A stretch of 64,000 bases of DNA, from positions 3,410,001 through 3,474,000 of the forward strand of contig NZ_CP121274.1 in assembly GCF_029639405.1 (NCBI RefSeq), read 5' to 3'. Within the stretch, counting starts at the first letter, position 1; the number at the start of each line of letters is the position of its first letter. The notes under the pieces are model-generated. The model saw only the letters and a program-made list of their open reading frames with translations, ran no database searches and was not told the DNA's origin. Positions 8,481 through 17,591 of this stretch are shown in pieces. Both the position numbers and the translations under genes were made by a program. This DNA is from Microbacterium proteolyticum. GTDB taxonomy: Bacteria > Actinomycetota > Actinomycetes > Actinomycetales > Microbacteriaceae.

Positions 8481-8797
8481 GGCCCCTCCTCCTGCGGCAC
8501 CGGCGCGCCACTGCCCCGAGTATCCCCCGGTGCGGGGTCGCACGCGTCGAGGCCGGGCACGATCCGGCGGATCCGCCGCGCCGACGCGGCGCGTGCTCCC
8601 GTGCTCCCGCGCGCCGACGACGTACCGAGCCTGGGGCGACACGACGAAGGAGTTTCCGGATGCCGAACCCCCAGCCCACGCGAAATCCTGCGGCATCCGC
8701 TTCGTCCGCCCGGAGGATCTCCTGCATCGTGCGCCTCCGACGGGGCGAAATGTACCGTGTGACATGGCCGCAACGTGACGCAACTACTCTGGGGCGT
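8481..8797. other. Divergent intergenic region between mazG and ppc
   Basis: The 317 bp hold no convincing gene. The mazG ribosome site is at the left end. Around 8570-8605 there are GC-rich small dyads (GGCGGATCCGCC and CGCGCCGACGCGGCGCG). A reading frame continuous with ppc begins at ATG 8660 behind AAGGAG, which would add 46 arginine- and serine-rich residues to PEP carboxylase; this looks less likely than the leaderless start at 8798. Confidence 0.5.
8759..8790 (+). promoter_or_regulatory. Putative promoter of ppc
   Basis: GTGACA (8759-8764) resembles a -35 box and TACTCT (8785-8790) a TAnnnT -10 box. The -10 ends 7 nt before GTG 8798, placing the predicted transcript start at the start codon. 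The 20-bp spacer is longer than usual. Confidence 0.45.
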
Positions 8798-11470
8798 GTG
8801 CGTGAACTGACCCCGACCGAGGCCATCGACCTCGTGGGCCGCTTCGAAGCCGGCCAAGAGCTTCCCGAACAGATGCGCGCCGACGTGCGCCTCCTCGGCT
8901 CCCTGCTGGGCCGGGTGCTCCGCGAGAGCGGCTCCCCCGGCCTGTACGACGATGTGGAGAAGCTGCGGACGGCGACGATCCAGGCGTACACCGACGAGAC
9001 GCCCGAGGCGTTCGAGCGCGCGGCGGCCATCGCCGACGGCTTCTCGATCGCCCGCGCCGACGAGGTCGCCCGCGCGTTCACCGCGTACTTCCACCTCGTC
9101 AACCTCGTCGAGGAGCACCAGCGCGTCCGCGTCCTGCGTGAGCGCGGCGACCGCCCCTCGCGTGGCGGCACGCCCGACACGATCGCGGCCGCGTTCGAAC
9201 GGCTCGCCGGCGAGGTCGGCGAGGAGACCGCCCTCTCCCGCCTCCAGGCGCTGCGGTTCCACCCCGTCTTCACCGCCCACCCGACCGAGGCCCGCCGTCG
9301 TGCGATCTCGACGAGCATCCGCCGCCTGTCCGAGCTGCTCGGCGAGCACGATGCGGCCGCCGAGAACGAGGGCGAGGTCCGCCGCACCGAGCGGCGCATG
9401 CTCGAGGAGATCGACACGCTGTGGCGCACCGCGCCGCTGCGTCGTGAGAAGCCGTCGCCGGTCGACGAGGTGCGCTCGGTGATGGCGGTGTTCGACGAGA
9501 CGCTCTACACGGCCGTTCCGCGCGTCTACCGCCGGATCGACGACATCCTGCAGGGCGAGGATGCCGGGGCGAAGGCCCCCATCGTCAAGCCGTTCGTCCG
9601 CGTCGGCTCGTGGGTCGGCGGCGACCGCGACGGCAACCCGTTCGTCACGGCATCCGTCACCCGCAAGGCCGCCGCGATCGCGAGCGAGCACGTCCTGCTG
9701 GGCCTCGAGCGCACGGCCCAGCGGGTCGGACGCGGCCTGACGCTGGATGCCGAGACCACCCCGCCCAGCGACGCCCTGCTCGCGCTCTGGAACCGGCTGC
9801 GCGCCGCCGACGAGGACGCCGCGGCCGAGATCGCCGAGCGCTCCCCCGCCGAGCCGCATCGCCGGATCCTGCTGCTGCTCGCCCGCAAGATCGCCGCGAC
9901 GCGCACGCGCAACGCCGACCTCGCCTATCGCGACCCCGAGCACCTGCTCGCCGACCTCCGCACCGTGCAGGACTCGCTGGTCTCCGCCGGCGCGGCCCGC
10001 CAGGCGTACGGCTCGCTGCAGCGCCTGATCTGGCAGGTCGAGACGTACGGCTTCCACCTCACCGAGCTCGAGGTGCGCCAGCACTCCGCCGTGCACCGCA
10101 AGGTGCTCGCCGAGCTGCGCTCGGGCGGTGCGCGCAGCGAGCTGACCGACGAGGTGCTCGACGTGTTCCGCTCCGTCGCCTACGTGCAGGAGCGTTTCGG
10201 GCCGCGTGCGGCTGGCCGCTACATCGTGTCGTTCACGCAATCCGCGGAAGACCTCGCGAACGTCCACGAGCTCGCGTCCTACGCCATGGGTCCGGGCGAG
10301 GCGCTCCCGGTGCTCGACGTCATCCCGCTGTTCGAGACGTTCGCCGACCTGCAGGCGGCGCCCGGCATCCTGGCGGAGATCGTGGAGCACCCCGCGTTCG
10401 TCCGTCGCCTGGATGCCACCGGCCGCCGCCTCGAGGTCATGCTCGGCTACTCCGACTCGTCGAAGGACGTCGGACCGGTCGCCGCGAACCTCGCGCTGTA
10501 CGAGGCGCAGGCGAAGATCTCCACGTGGGCCGAGGCCGAGGGCATCGAGCTGACGCTCTTCCACGGCCGCGGCGGCGCACTCGGTCGCGGCGGCGGCCCC
10601 GCCAACTCCGCGATCCTCGCGCAGCCCCCGCACTCGGTCGACGGCCGCTTCAAGCTCACCGAGCAGGGCGAGGTCATCTTCGCTCGCTACGGCGACCCAG
10701 ACATCGCGATGCGACACATCGACCAGGTCGCGGCGGCCGTGCTCACGGCATCCTCGCCCTCGATCGAACGTCGCAACCGCGGGGCGGCCGAGGCGTTCGC
10801 CGAGGTGGCGGCGACGATGGACGTCGCCTCGCGCGAGCGGTTCTTCGCGCTGGTGAAGGCACCCGGCTTCGCGCCGTGGTTCGCGACCGTGACGCCCATG
10901 GAGGAGCTCGGCCACCTCGCGCTCGGTTCGCGGCCCGCCCGCCGCGGGCTGTCGGTCGAGTCGCTCGAAGACCTCCGCGCCATCCCCTGGGTGTTCTCGT
11001 GGACGCAGGCGCGCATCAACCTCGCCGGATGGTTCGGCCTCGGCACCGCCCTCGACGCCGTCGGCGACGAGCAGCGCCTCCGCGACGCGTACGAGCAGTG
11101 GCCGCTGTTCCGCACGATGATCGACAACGTCGCGATGAGCCTGGCGAAGGCCGACGAACGCATCGCCCGCCGCTACCTGGCCCTCGGCGACCGCGACGAC
11201 CTGGCGGGTCTCGTCATGGACGAGATGCTCCTCACCCGCACGTGGGTCGAGCGCATCACCGGCGGCGAACTGCTCGGCAACAAGCCGGTGCTGCAGCGTG
11301 CCGTGAAGATGCGCAGCCCCTACGTCGACGCGCTGTCGCTCCTGCAGCTGCGCGCCCTGCGCGCACTGCGCGACACCCACGCGGAAGACCCGACCCCGGA
11401 TGCCGAGCACCAGCGCCTGCTGCTGCTGTCGGTGAGCGGTGTCGCCGCGGGTCTGCAGAACACGGGCTGA
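8798..11470 (+). CDS. ppc: Phosphoenolpyruvate carboxylase
   Basis: An 890-residue cytoplasmic enzyme forming oxaloacetate from PEP and bicarbonate, the anaplerotic entry to the TCA cycle. Diagnostic motifs are FHPVFTAHPTEARRR (catalytic His region, near residue 165), VGSWVGGDRDGNPFVT, MLGYSDSSKDVG, and the glycine-rich loop FHGRGGALGRGGGPANSAI that holds the carboxyphosphate. Length matches actinobacterial PEPC. GTG 8798 is preferred: a TACTCT box ends 7 nt upstream, there is no ribosome site, and homologous N-termini begin about here. ATG 8660 is an in-frame alternative. A gamma-carbonic-anhydrase-like gene lies convergently downstream, which may be chance although bicarbonate is the substrate. 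Confidence 0.96.
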   Translation: MRELTPTEAIDLVGRFEAGQELPEQMRADVRLLGSLLGRVLRESGSPGLYDDVEKLRTATIQAYTDETPEAFERAAAIADGFSIARADEVARAFTAYFHLVNLVEEHQRVRVLRERGDRPSRGGTPDTIAAAFERLAGEVGEETALSRLQALRFHPVFTAHPTEARRRAISTSIRRLSELLGEHDAAAENEGEVRRTERRMLEEIDTLWRTAPLRREKPSPVDEVRSVMAVFDETLYTAVPRVYRRIDDILQGEDAGAKAPIVKPFVRVGSWVGGDRDGNPFVTASVTRKAAAIASEHVLLGLERTAQRVGRGLTLDAETTPPSDALLALWNRLRAADEDAAAEIAERSPAEPHRRILLLLARKIAATRTRNADLAYRDPEHLLADLRTVQDSLVSAGAARQAYGSLQRLIWQVETYGFHLTELEVRQHSAVHRKVLAELRSGGARSELTDEVLDVFRSVAYVQERFGPRAAGRYIVSFTQSAEDLANVHELASYAMGPGEALPVLDVIPLFETFADLQAAPGILAEIVEHPAFVRRLDATGRRLEVMLGYSDSSKDVGPVAANLALYEAQAKISTWAEAEGIELTLFHGRGGALGRGGGPANSAILAQPPHSVDGRFKLTEQGEVIFARYGDPDIAMRHIDQVAAAVLTASSPSIERRNRGAAEAFAEVAATMDVASRERFFALVKAPGFAPWFATVTPMEELGHLALGSRPARRGLSVESLEDLRAIPWVFSWTQARINLAGWFGLGTALDAVGDEQRLRDAYEQWPLFRTMIDNVAMSLAKADERIARRYLALGDRDDLAGLVMDEMLLTRTWVERITGGELLGNKPVLQRAVKMRSPYVDALSLLQLRALRALRDTHAEDPTPDAEHQRLLLLSVSGVAAGLQNTG

Positions 11471-11485
11471 TCCGGTCCCACGCGC

Positions 11486-11517
11486 AAGCGCCGGCGTCCT
11501 CCGGGACGTCGGCGCTT
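11486..11517. terminator. Bidirectional terminator-like hairpin between ppc and the gamma-CA-like gene
   Basis: Arms AAGCGCCG-CGTCC and GGACG-CGGCGCTT form a roughly 13-bp stem with one internal mismatch and a small loop. It lies 16 bp after the ppc stop and 20 bp from the convergent gene's stop. There is no long T run, as is usual in high-GC genomes. Confidence 0.65.
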
Positions 11518-11536
11518 CCGCGTCTCCGGTGCCCGC

Positions 11537-12136
11537 TCAGTCGAGGTGCCGGTCGTGCGCGTGCCGGGCGAGGCTGCGGCCGTAGCGTTCGGTCAGCTGC
11601 ACCATGAGGTCGGGCGTCTCGCGGTCGAGGCCGAAGACGTATCCGGGGAAGTCGAGCTCCTTCTGTGCGGCCCAGATCTCGTCGTGCCGGTCGGGCGAGA
11701 GCAACTGCACGGGGTCGCCGACGGCCACCCAACCGATCGGGACGACGGTCTCGGCGGGCAGGACGGTGCGCAGGTGCACGATCGCGTTGATGCGCACTTC
11801 GCTGCGGTCGCCGATCTCGGCTCCGTTGAAGATCCGGGTGCCCGTGGCCAGGAACACCTCTTCGCCGATATCGGCTCCCGCGACGCTCGCCATCGGGCCG
11901 ATGAGCGTGTGCGCGCCCACGTGCACCGCGTGGGTGGAGCTCGCCCGCAGCAGCGCGTTCTCCATCACGATGGTGTTCTCCCCCAGCACGATCCGGCTGC
12001 CCTCGGCCGTGAGGACCGCGCCATGGAGGACCTGGCATCCGGGGCCGATCGTCACATCACCGCTGATGACCGCGGTGGGGGCGACGACGGCGTCGGGGTG
12101 GATGCGGGGCTCGGCCCCGAGGTGAGCGAAGCGCAT
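11537..12136 (-). CDS. Gamma-carbonic-anhydrase-like left-handed beta-helix protein
   Basis: A 199-residue hexapeptide-repeat protein. Repeats of the [LIV]-G-x-x-x-x type run from about residue 13 to 135 (for example VISGDVTIGPGCQVLHGAVL, VHVGAHTLIGPMASVAGADI, VFLATGTRIFNGAEIGDRSE), followed by a C-terminal helix. The order and length match the gamma-CA/PaaY/YrdA group, trimers that bind zinc or iron between subunits. Three histidines occur in THAVHVGAHT, but I cannot align them confidently to the canonical three-His site, so catalytic activity is uncertain. AAGGA lies upstream of ATG 12136. It is downstream of, and convergent with, ppc. Confidence 0.8.
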   Translation of the reverse strand: MRFAHLGAEPRIHPDAVVAPTAVISGDVTIGPGCQVLHGAVLTAEGSRIVLGENTIVMENALLRASSTHAVHVGAHTLIGPMASVAGADIGEEVFLATGTRIFNGAEIGDRSEVRINAIVHLRTVLPAETVVPIGWVAVGDPVQLLSPDRHDEIWAAQKELDFPGYVFGLDRETPDLMVQLTERYGRSLARHAHDRHLD

Positions 12137-12197
12137 GGCGGCGTCCTTCCCATCGGTGCCCGTCAGCGTAGTCCCGCGGGCCGGGGCGAGGACATGC

Positions 12198-12413
12198 TCA
12201 CTCGCGGTCGTAGGCGAAGACGGCGTCGAGACCGACCCCGAACTCGCCGGCGATCTGGAACGCCAGTTCCAGGCTCGGCGAATACCGCCCCTGCTCGATC
12301 GCGATGACCGTCTGTCGCGTGACGCCCAGTCGACGGGCGAGTTCGGCCTGGGTGGTCCCCGCGCGTTCGCGATGCTCGCGGATGGTGTTCGTGACGCGCG
12401 TGGGCTTGGCCAT
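12198..12413 (-). CDS. Small XRE-family regulator
   Basis: A 71-residue protein consisting almost only of a Cro/CI helix-turn-helix: [20 protein letters not shown] and [20 protein letters not shown]. This short form, with VTRQT in the recognition helix, is widespread in Firmicutes and actinobacteria and is usually paired with a small membrane protein. Here its ATG (12413-12411) overlaps the stop of the upstream membrane-protein gene as TGATG, so the pair is translationally coupled. A palindrome overlapping the operon's -35 box is the likely autoregulatory site. Confidence 0.9.
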   Translation of the reverse strand: MAKPTRVTNTIREHRERAGTTQAELARRLGVTRQTVIAIEQGRYSPSLELAFQIAGEFGVGLDAVFAYDRE

Positions 12414-12847
12414 CACGGCATCCCCCGGTAGTACAGGCCGAGCCGCGCGAGGCTGCCGATGATCGCGGACAGGGCGAAGCCCGCGTACACGGCGTTCGCG
12501 ATCCAGAACAGGGGCGCCTGGACGGCGCACAGCACCAGCGCCGCCAATCCCCCGAACACGAGGAAGGCCTGGCCGACGCGGTCGCCCTGCGTGGCGATCT
12601 CGCGATCACGCACGTCGGAGCGGTGGTCGGTATCGGGATCGCGGCGTGACTGCACGATCCCCCACACGATGCTCACGGCGATCGCGACGACGATGCCGGC
12701 GACGATGGTCGAGACCATCGGCCACACCCAGTCGATGCGGTCGACGGGGGTGTCCCGGGCGATCACGAGCATCCACACCGTGTAGACGATCACCCCGGGG
12801 ACACTGGCGACCAGCCCCGCCCAGGTGTTGCGCTCCTCGAACGACAT
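12413..12847 (-). CDS. Membrane protein paired with XRE regulator
   Basis: A 144-residue integral membrane protein with four predicted helices in two hairpins: [39 protein letters not shown], then after a charged loop ([19 protein letters not shown]) [20 protein letters not shown] and [20 protein letters not shown]. No enzymatic motif is visible; the loop holds an Asp/His/Arg-rich stretch. ATG 12847 has GGAGG 5 nt upstream. ATG 12877 in the same frame begins before this ribosome site and only 4 nt after the -10, so it is less likely. It is the first gene of a two-gene operon with the XRE regulator; such pairs often respond to membrane stress, but the function here is unknown. Confidence 0.82.
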   Translation of the reverse strand: MSFEERNTWAGLVASVPGVIVYTVWMLVIARDTPVDRIDWVWPMVSTIVAGIVVAIAVSIVWGIVQSRRDPDTDHRSDVRDREIATQGDRVGQAFLVFGGLAALVLCAVQAPLFWIANAVYAGFALSAIIGSLARLGLYYRGMP

Positions 12848-12870
12848 CGGGGCCTCCATGTAAAGAAAAC

Positions 12871-12924
12871 TTGACATAGCGACCGTAGAACGGGCACGAT
12901 CCGGTGTCAAGAATCTTTGACACT
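12871..12924. promoter_or_regulatory. Promoter and TTGACAC palindrome of the membrane protein/XRE operon
   Basis: On the minus strand TTGACA (complement of 12905-12910), a 17-bp spacer and TACGGT (complement of 12882-12887) make a well-spaced promoter. The -35 is one half of a palindrome GTGTCAA-N6-TTGACAC (12904-12923). A third TTGACA lies at 12871-12876. The palindrome also abuts the ribosome site of the divergent oxidoreductase gene (AGGAG at 12926-12930), so one bound protein could affect both sides. Confidence 0.6.
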
Positions 12925-12935
12925 TAGGAGTCATC

Positions 12936-13889
12936 ATGGACATGAACGCGGCCGTCGTCGACACCTACGGATCGCCCGAGGTCGTCCGCATCCAGCGCCG
13001 CCCCCGCCCGCGCGCCGCCCGGGGCGACGTCGTCGTCGACGTCTCGGCGGCATCGGTCAACAGCGGCGACGCCCGGATCCGCGGCGCGCGCTTCCCACGG
13101 GGCTTCGGCGTCCCCGCCCGGATCGCGCTGGGCGTGTGGCGGCCCCGTCGACCGGTGCTCGGCGTGGCCCTGTCCGGACGCGTGGTCGAGACGGGCCCGA
13201 GGACGACCGATCTGCGACCGGGCGATCGCGTGTGCGGAATGACCGACATGCGCATGGGCGCGCACGCCGAGTACGCCGCCGTCCCCGAGGGGCGACTGGT
13301 GCGGATCCCCGACGGGGTGAGCGACGACCACGCCGCCGCCGTGCTGTTCGGAGGAACCACCGCCCTGTGGTTCCTCCGAGACCGCGCGCGGGTGCGTCCC
13401 GGCGAGCGCGTCCTCGTGATCGGCGGTGCGGGCGCCGTCGGCACCCACGCCGTGCAGCTGGCCCGCTCCCTCGGGGCGGAGGTCACGGCTACGGCGAGCA
13501 CCGGGAACCTGGGGCTGCTCTCGCGCCTCGGGGCCCATCACGCGGTGGACCGCACGGCGGTTCCGCTGTCCGACCTCCCCGGTCCGTACGACGTCGTCTT
13601 CGACACCGTCGGCGCCCTCCACCCGGCCACCGCCGCACCCCTGCTCACGACCGAGGGGCGGGCGATCCTCGCGGCGGCGACCCTCGCCGAGACCCTCGTG
13701 CGGAGGTCGCGCGTGATCACCGGAACCGCCGGCGCGGGCCGCGAACTCGTGAGCGACCTGCTCGACCGGGTCGCCGCGGGCACCCTCACGCCCGTGATCG
13801 AGACGACGCTCCCGCTGGACCGCATCGCCGAAGCGCACGCCCGCGTGGACTCCGGACACAAGGTGGGCAGCATCCTGGTGCGCCCGTGA
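12936..13889 (+). CDS. Zinc-independent MDR-family NAD(P)H oxidoreductase (quinone oxidoreductase-like)
   Basis: A 317-residue medium-chain dehydrogenase/reductase: N-terminal GroES-like domain (AAVVDTYGSPEVVRI, VVVDVSAASVNSGDARIR) and a Rossmann domain with the nucleotide motif VLVIGGAGAVGTHAVQLAR (about residue 165) and C-terminal KVGSILVRP. The cysteines and histidine that bind zinc in alcohol dehydrogenases are absent, placing it with the quinone oxidoreductase/enoyl reductase-like MDRs. AGGAG lies 5 nt before ATG 12936. It is divergent from the membrane protein/XRE pair and shares its operator region, so it may belong to that regulon. Substrate unknown. Confidence 0.87.
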   Translation: MDMNAAVVDTYGSPEVVRIQRRPRPRAARGDVVVDVSAASVNSGDARIRGARFPRGFGVPARIALGVWRPRRPVLGVALSGRVVETGPRTTDLRPGDRVCGMTDMRMGAHAEYAAVPEGRLVRIPDGVSDDHAAAVLFGGTTALWFLRDRARVRPGERVLVIGGAGAVGTHAVQLARSLGAEVTATASTGNLGLLSRLGAHHAVDRTAVPLSDLPGPYDVVFDTVGALHPATAAPLLTTEGRAILAAATLAETLVRRSRVITGTAGAGRELVSDLLDRVAAGTLTPVIETTLPLDRIAEAHARVDSGHKVGSILVRP

Positions 13890-13905
13890 GCGGGTGGCCG
13901 CCCGA

Positions 13906-16900
13906 TCAGACGGAAGCGCCCTCCGACTCCTTCGCGGTCGGCAGCGGCCAGAGCGCGTCGAGGAGCTGGCGGACCCAGGCGATGAGGTTCGCGTCATCGG
14001 CGTCCTGCGGAAGCGGGACGACCATGGCATCCCCGTTCGCGACGAGTTTCGCCTTGGGGTAGAGGCGCTGGAGACGCACGCGCATCGAGTCGGGCAGGTG
14101 CGCCGGGGCGATCCGCAGGTTCGACCCCATCGCGACGACGTCGGCGAGCCCCGCCTGTGCGGCGCGCCGCCGCAGACGCGCGACGGCGATGAGTCCCTCG
14201 ACCTCTGCCGGCGGCTCGCCGTAGCGGTCGCGGAGTTCCTCGACCACGAGATCGATCGCGTCGTCCTTGGCGGTGGCGGATGCCGCGGCCGACAGCTTCT
14301 GGTACGCCTCGAGGCGCAGGCGCTCGCTGTCGATGTAGGTCTCGGGCAGGCGCGCATCCACCGGGAGTTCGAGGCGCAGCTCGGTGGGTCCGTCGGTGTC
14401 CTCGCCGCGGAAGGTGGCGACGGCTTCCCCGATCATGCGGAGGTACAGGTCGAATCCGACACCCGCGATGTGACCGGCTTGCTCGGCGCCCAGGAGGTTT
14501 CCGGCGCCGCGCAGCTCCAGGTCTTTCAGCGCGACCTGCATGCCGCTGCCGAGGTCGTTGTTGACCGCGATCGTCTCGAGGCGGTCGGCGGCCGTTTCGG
14601 ACAGCGGCTTCATCTCGTCGTACAGGAAGTACGCGTAGGCGCGGTCGCGCCCGCGACCCACGCGACCGCGGAGCTGGTGCAGCTGCGACAGGCCGTACTT
14701 GTCGGCGCGGTCGATGATGATCGTGTTCGCGTTCGAGATGTCGAGGCCGGTCTCGATGATGGTGGTCGACACGAGCACATCGGCGCGACGCTCCCAGAAG
14801 TCGTCGACGACCTGTTCGAGCGCGTGCTCCCCCATCTGGCCGTGGGCGACGACGATGCGCGCCTCGGGCACCAGCTCGGCGAGGTGCGCGGCGACCCGCT
14901 GGATCGAGGAGACGCGGTTGTGCACGTAGAACACCTGTCCCTCGCGCAGCAGTTCACGCCGGATCGCCGCGGCGATCTGCTTGTCGTTGCGCGGACCCAC
15001 GTACGACAGGATCGGATGCCGGTCCTCGGGCGGCGTGGCGAGCGTCGACATCTCGCGGATGCCGGTGACCGCCATCTCCAGCGTGCGCGGGATGGGTGTG
15101 GCGCTCATCGCGAGGATGTCGACGTTGGTCTTGAGCTTCTTGAGCGAGTCCTTGTGCTCGACGCCGAAGCGCTGCTCCTCGTCGATGATCATGAGGCCGA
15201 GGTCTTTGAAGATCACCTTCTCGGTGAGGATGCGGTGCGTCCCGATGACCATGTCGACGGTTCCGTCGGTCAGGCCCGCGAGCGTCGCCTTCGCCTCCTT
15301 GTCGCTCTGGAAGCGCGAGAGCGGCCGGACCGTCACGGGGAAACCGGCGAAGCGCTCGGCGAAGGTCTCGAGGTGCTGCTTCACCAGAAGGGTCGTGGGG
15401 ACGAGCATCGCGACCTGCTTGCCGTCCTGGATGGCCTTGAACGCGGCGCGCACCGCCACCTCGGTCTTGCCGAAGCCGACGTCGCCCGAGAGCAGACGAT
15501 CCATGGGGATCGGCTTCTCCATGTCGGCCTTGATCTCGTCGATCGTCTGCAGCTGATCTTGCGTCTCGGCGAACGGGAACGCCTCTTCGAGCTCGCGTTG
15601 CCACGGTGTGTCGGGACCGAAGGCGTAGCCCTTGGATGCCATCCGCGCCGAGTACAGCTTGACCAGTTCGACCGCGATGTCGCGGACGGCCTTGCGCGCG
15701 CGACCCTTCGCCGCCGCCCAGTCGCTGCCGCCCATCTTCGACAGCACGGGCGCCTCGCCGCCGACGTACTTCGAGAGCAGATCGAGCTGATCGGTGGGGA
15801 CGAAGAGCTTGTCGCCCGGGTAGCCGCGCTTCGCGGGCGCGTACTCCAGGACGAGGTACTCCTTCGTGGTCTTCACGGCGTTGCGACCGCCGCTAGAGAC
15901 CTCTCGCTGGGTGAGCTCGAGGAACTTGCCGATGCCGTGGGTGGCGTGCACGACCACGTCGCCCGGCTTGAGCTGCAGCGGGTCGACGACGTTGCGCCGA
16001 CGGGACGCGAGCTTCTTGGCCCCGCGGTTGTCGCCGCCGACCGACCGCCCGTAGAACTCGGTCTCGGTGATGACCGCGAACTTGATCTCCGTCAGTTCGA
16101 ACCCGCGCTCCAGCGGCGCGCACACGACGTGTGCGACGCCCGGCTCGGGCGGGGTGTGCACGTCGTCGACCTTGCGGGCGGCGATCCCCCGCTCGGCGAG
16201 GACGTCACGCGCACGGTCGACGAGCCCCGGACCGGATGCCGTGACCACGACGGCCCAGCCTTCGGCGAGAAGTGCCCCGACGTGGGCCGTCGCCCCGTCG
16301 ACGTTGCCCTGGAACGACGGTACGGGGTCGGCCTTCACCCGCTGGGCCGAGTCGTCGGCGACGACGAGGCCCTCGGCCTCGGCATCCACCGCCCCCGAGT
16401 CGAACGCGCTCAGCCGCCACCACACGCCGCCGCGACCGCTGGCGATCTCGTGCAGATCGTCGAGCGTCACGAAATCGCCGGCACCCAGGTCGACCGGGGT
16501 GTCGGCGCCCGCCGTCGCGGCCGACCACGCGGCCTCGAGGAACTCGCGGTTGGTGTCGCCCAGCGTCGTGGCGCGCGCGAGGGACCGCTCGGGGTCGACG
16601 AGCGCGACGGCGCTTCCGCCCGGGAGATAGTCCGCGATCGTGACGAGGTCGTCCACGAGCACGGGGATCAGGGACTCCATGCCCTCGGCCGGAATGCCCT
16701 CGGCCATCTTCTCGAGGAGTTGCCGGAGCCCCGGGTAGCCGTCGCGCAGCTCGGCGGCGCGCTCGCGCACCTCCGCGGTGAGCAGCAGCTCGCGGCTCGG
16801 GACGAGCGAGACCTCCGACACCTCGCCGGGCAGCGAACGCTGGTCGGCGACGGAGAACGCGCGGATCTGGTCGACCTCGTCCCCGAAGAACTCGACACGG

Positions 16901-17493
16901 TAGGGGTGGTCGGCCACCGCCGGGAACACGTCCAGGATGCCGCCGCGCACGGCGAACTCGCCGCGACGCGAGACCATGTCGACCCGGTGATAGGCCAGCT
17001 CCACGAGTCGGATGGTGACCGCCTCGAGCTCGCGCCCGCGCCCTCCCACACGCAGGTGCACCGGCTCGACGTCGCCGAGACCGGGCGCCAGCGGCTGCAG
17101 CGCGCTGCGGACCGAGGCGGTGACCACGAGCGGAACCGATCCGTCCCAGGCCGCGACGCGGCGAAGCACGTCCAGGCGACGACCGACCGTCTCGGGGCTC
17201 GGGCTGAGGCGCTCGTGCGGCAGCGTCTCCCACGCCGGGAAATGCAGCACCTGCGCACCGGGGAGCACGGCCTCGAGGGCGGGCCCGAGCGACTCCGCGC
17301 GGCGTCCGGTCGGCGCGATCACGAGGACCGCGCCCGGCGCACCCGCGCTTCGTCGATGCTCGAGGAGACCGGCGATGACGGGCGCATCGAGCCCGTCGAC
17401 GAGGGAGAGAGACAGATCGGAGGATGCCGCTGCAGCGGCCTCCCGGTACGACTCAGCCTGCTCGAGGGCGCGCACGATCCCGGGAACTGTCAC
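13906..17493 (-). CDS. mfd: Transcription-repair coupling factor Mfd
   Basis: A 1195-residue DNA translocase that removes RNA polymerase stalled at lesions and recruits UvrA. Domains in order: UvrB-like N-terminal module (DAPVIAGLLEHRRS onwards), the CarD-like RNA polymerase-interaction domain (GDVVVHATHGIGKFLELTQR, about residue 510), RecG-like motor with Walker A SGDVGFGKTEVAVRAAFKA (about residue 668), DEEQRFG motif II, QLRGRVGRGRDRAYAYFLY motif VI, and the C-terminal TRCF domain. GTG 17493 is preferred (TAGGAT 8 nt upstream, giving M-TVPGIVRALEQ); ATG 17502 and 17523 are in-frame alternatives. Its stop is 16 bp from the convergent oxidoreductase stop. Confidence 0.97.
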   Translation of the reverse strand: MTVPGIVRALEQAESYREAAAAASSDLSLSLVDGLDAPVIAGLLEHRRSAGAPGAVLVIAPTGRRAESLGPALEAVLPGAQVLHFPAWETLPHERLSPSPETVGRRLDVLRRVAAWDGSVPLVVTASVRSALQPLAPGLGDVEPVHLRVGGRGRELEAVTIRLVELAYHRVDMVSRRGEFAVRGGILDVFPAVADHPYRVEFFGDEVDQIRAFSVADQRSLPGEVSEVSLVPSRELLLTAEVRERAAELRDGYPGLRQLLEKMAEGIPAEGMESLIPVLVDDLVTIADYLPGGSAVALVDPERSLARATTLGDTNREFLEAAWSAATAGADTPVDLGAGDFVTLDDLHEIASGRGGVWWRLSAFDSGAVDAEAEGLVVADDSAQRVKADPVPSFQGNVDGATAHVGALLAEGWAVVVTASGPGLVDRARDVLAERGIAARKVDDVHTPPEPGVAHVVCAPLERGFELTEIKFAVITETEFYGRSVGGDNRGAKKLASRRRNVVDPLQLKPGDVVVHATHGIGKFLELTQREVSSGGRNAVKTTKEYLVLEYAPAKRGYPGDKLFVPTDQLDLLSKYVGGEAPVLSKMGGSDWAAAKGRARKAVRDIAVELVKLYSARMASKGYAFGPDTPWQRELEEAFPFAETQDQLQTIDEIKADMEKPIPMDRLLSGDVGFGKTEVAVRAAFKAIQDGKQVAMLVPTTLLVKQHLETFAERFAGFPVTVRPLSRFQSDKEAKATLAGLTDGTVDMVIGTHRILTEKVIFKDLGLMIIDEEQRFGVEHKDSLKKLKTNVDILAMSATPIPRTLEMAVTGIREMSTLATPPEDRHPILSYVGPRNDKQIAAAIRRELLREGQVFYVHNRVSSIQRVAAHLAELVPEARIVVAHGQMGEHALEQVVDDFWERRADVLVSTTIIETGLDISNANTIIIDRADKYGLSQLHQLRGRVGRGRDRAYAYFLYDEMKPLSETAADRLETIAVNNDLGSGMQVALKDLELRGAGNLLGAEQAGHIAGVGFDLYLRMIGEAVATFRGEDTDGPTELRLELPVDARLPETYIDSERLRLEAYQKLSAAASATAKDDAIDLVVEELRDRYGEPPAEVEGLIAVARLRRRAAQAGLADVVAMGSNLRIAPAHLPDSMRVRLQRLYPKAKLVANGDAMVVPLPQDADDANLIAWVRQLLDALWPLPTAKESEGASV

Positions 17494-17579
17494 TCGACAC
17501 ATCCTACGCGGGGGCTCCGACATGCGGCTCGTGTCGCGGCCACGCAGACGCCCGCCGCGGCTCGACGAAGCCAGGGTCG

Positions 17580-17585
17580 TACAGT
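17580..17585 (+). promoter_or_regulatory. -10 box of a leaderless gene
   Basis: TACAGT is followed by exactly 6 nt and then ATG 17592, predicting transcription from the first base of the start codon. No ribosome site is present in between. Confidence 0.55.
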
Positions 17586-17591
17586 GGGCTC

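Noticed and set aside
8660..8797. N-terminal extension of PEP carboxylase from ATG 8660 with AAGGAG
   Set aside because: The extra 46 residues are low-complexity, run through the likely promoter and do not resemble PEPC N-termini; the site is kept only as an alternative.
8477..11410. 977-codon minus-strand frame opposite ppc
   Set aside because: Low-complexity antisense frame; PEP carboxylase motifs are on the plus strand.
11537..12136. Calling the beta-helix protein a proven carbonic anhydrase supporting PEP carboxylase
   Set aside because: The three-histidine metal site could not be aligned with confidence, and the two genes are convergent, so the link is only suggestive.
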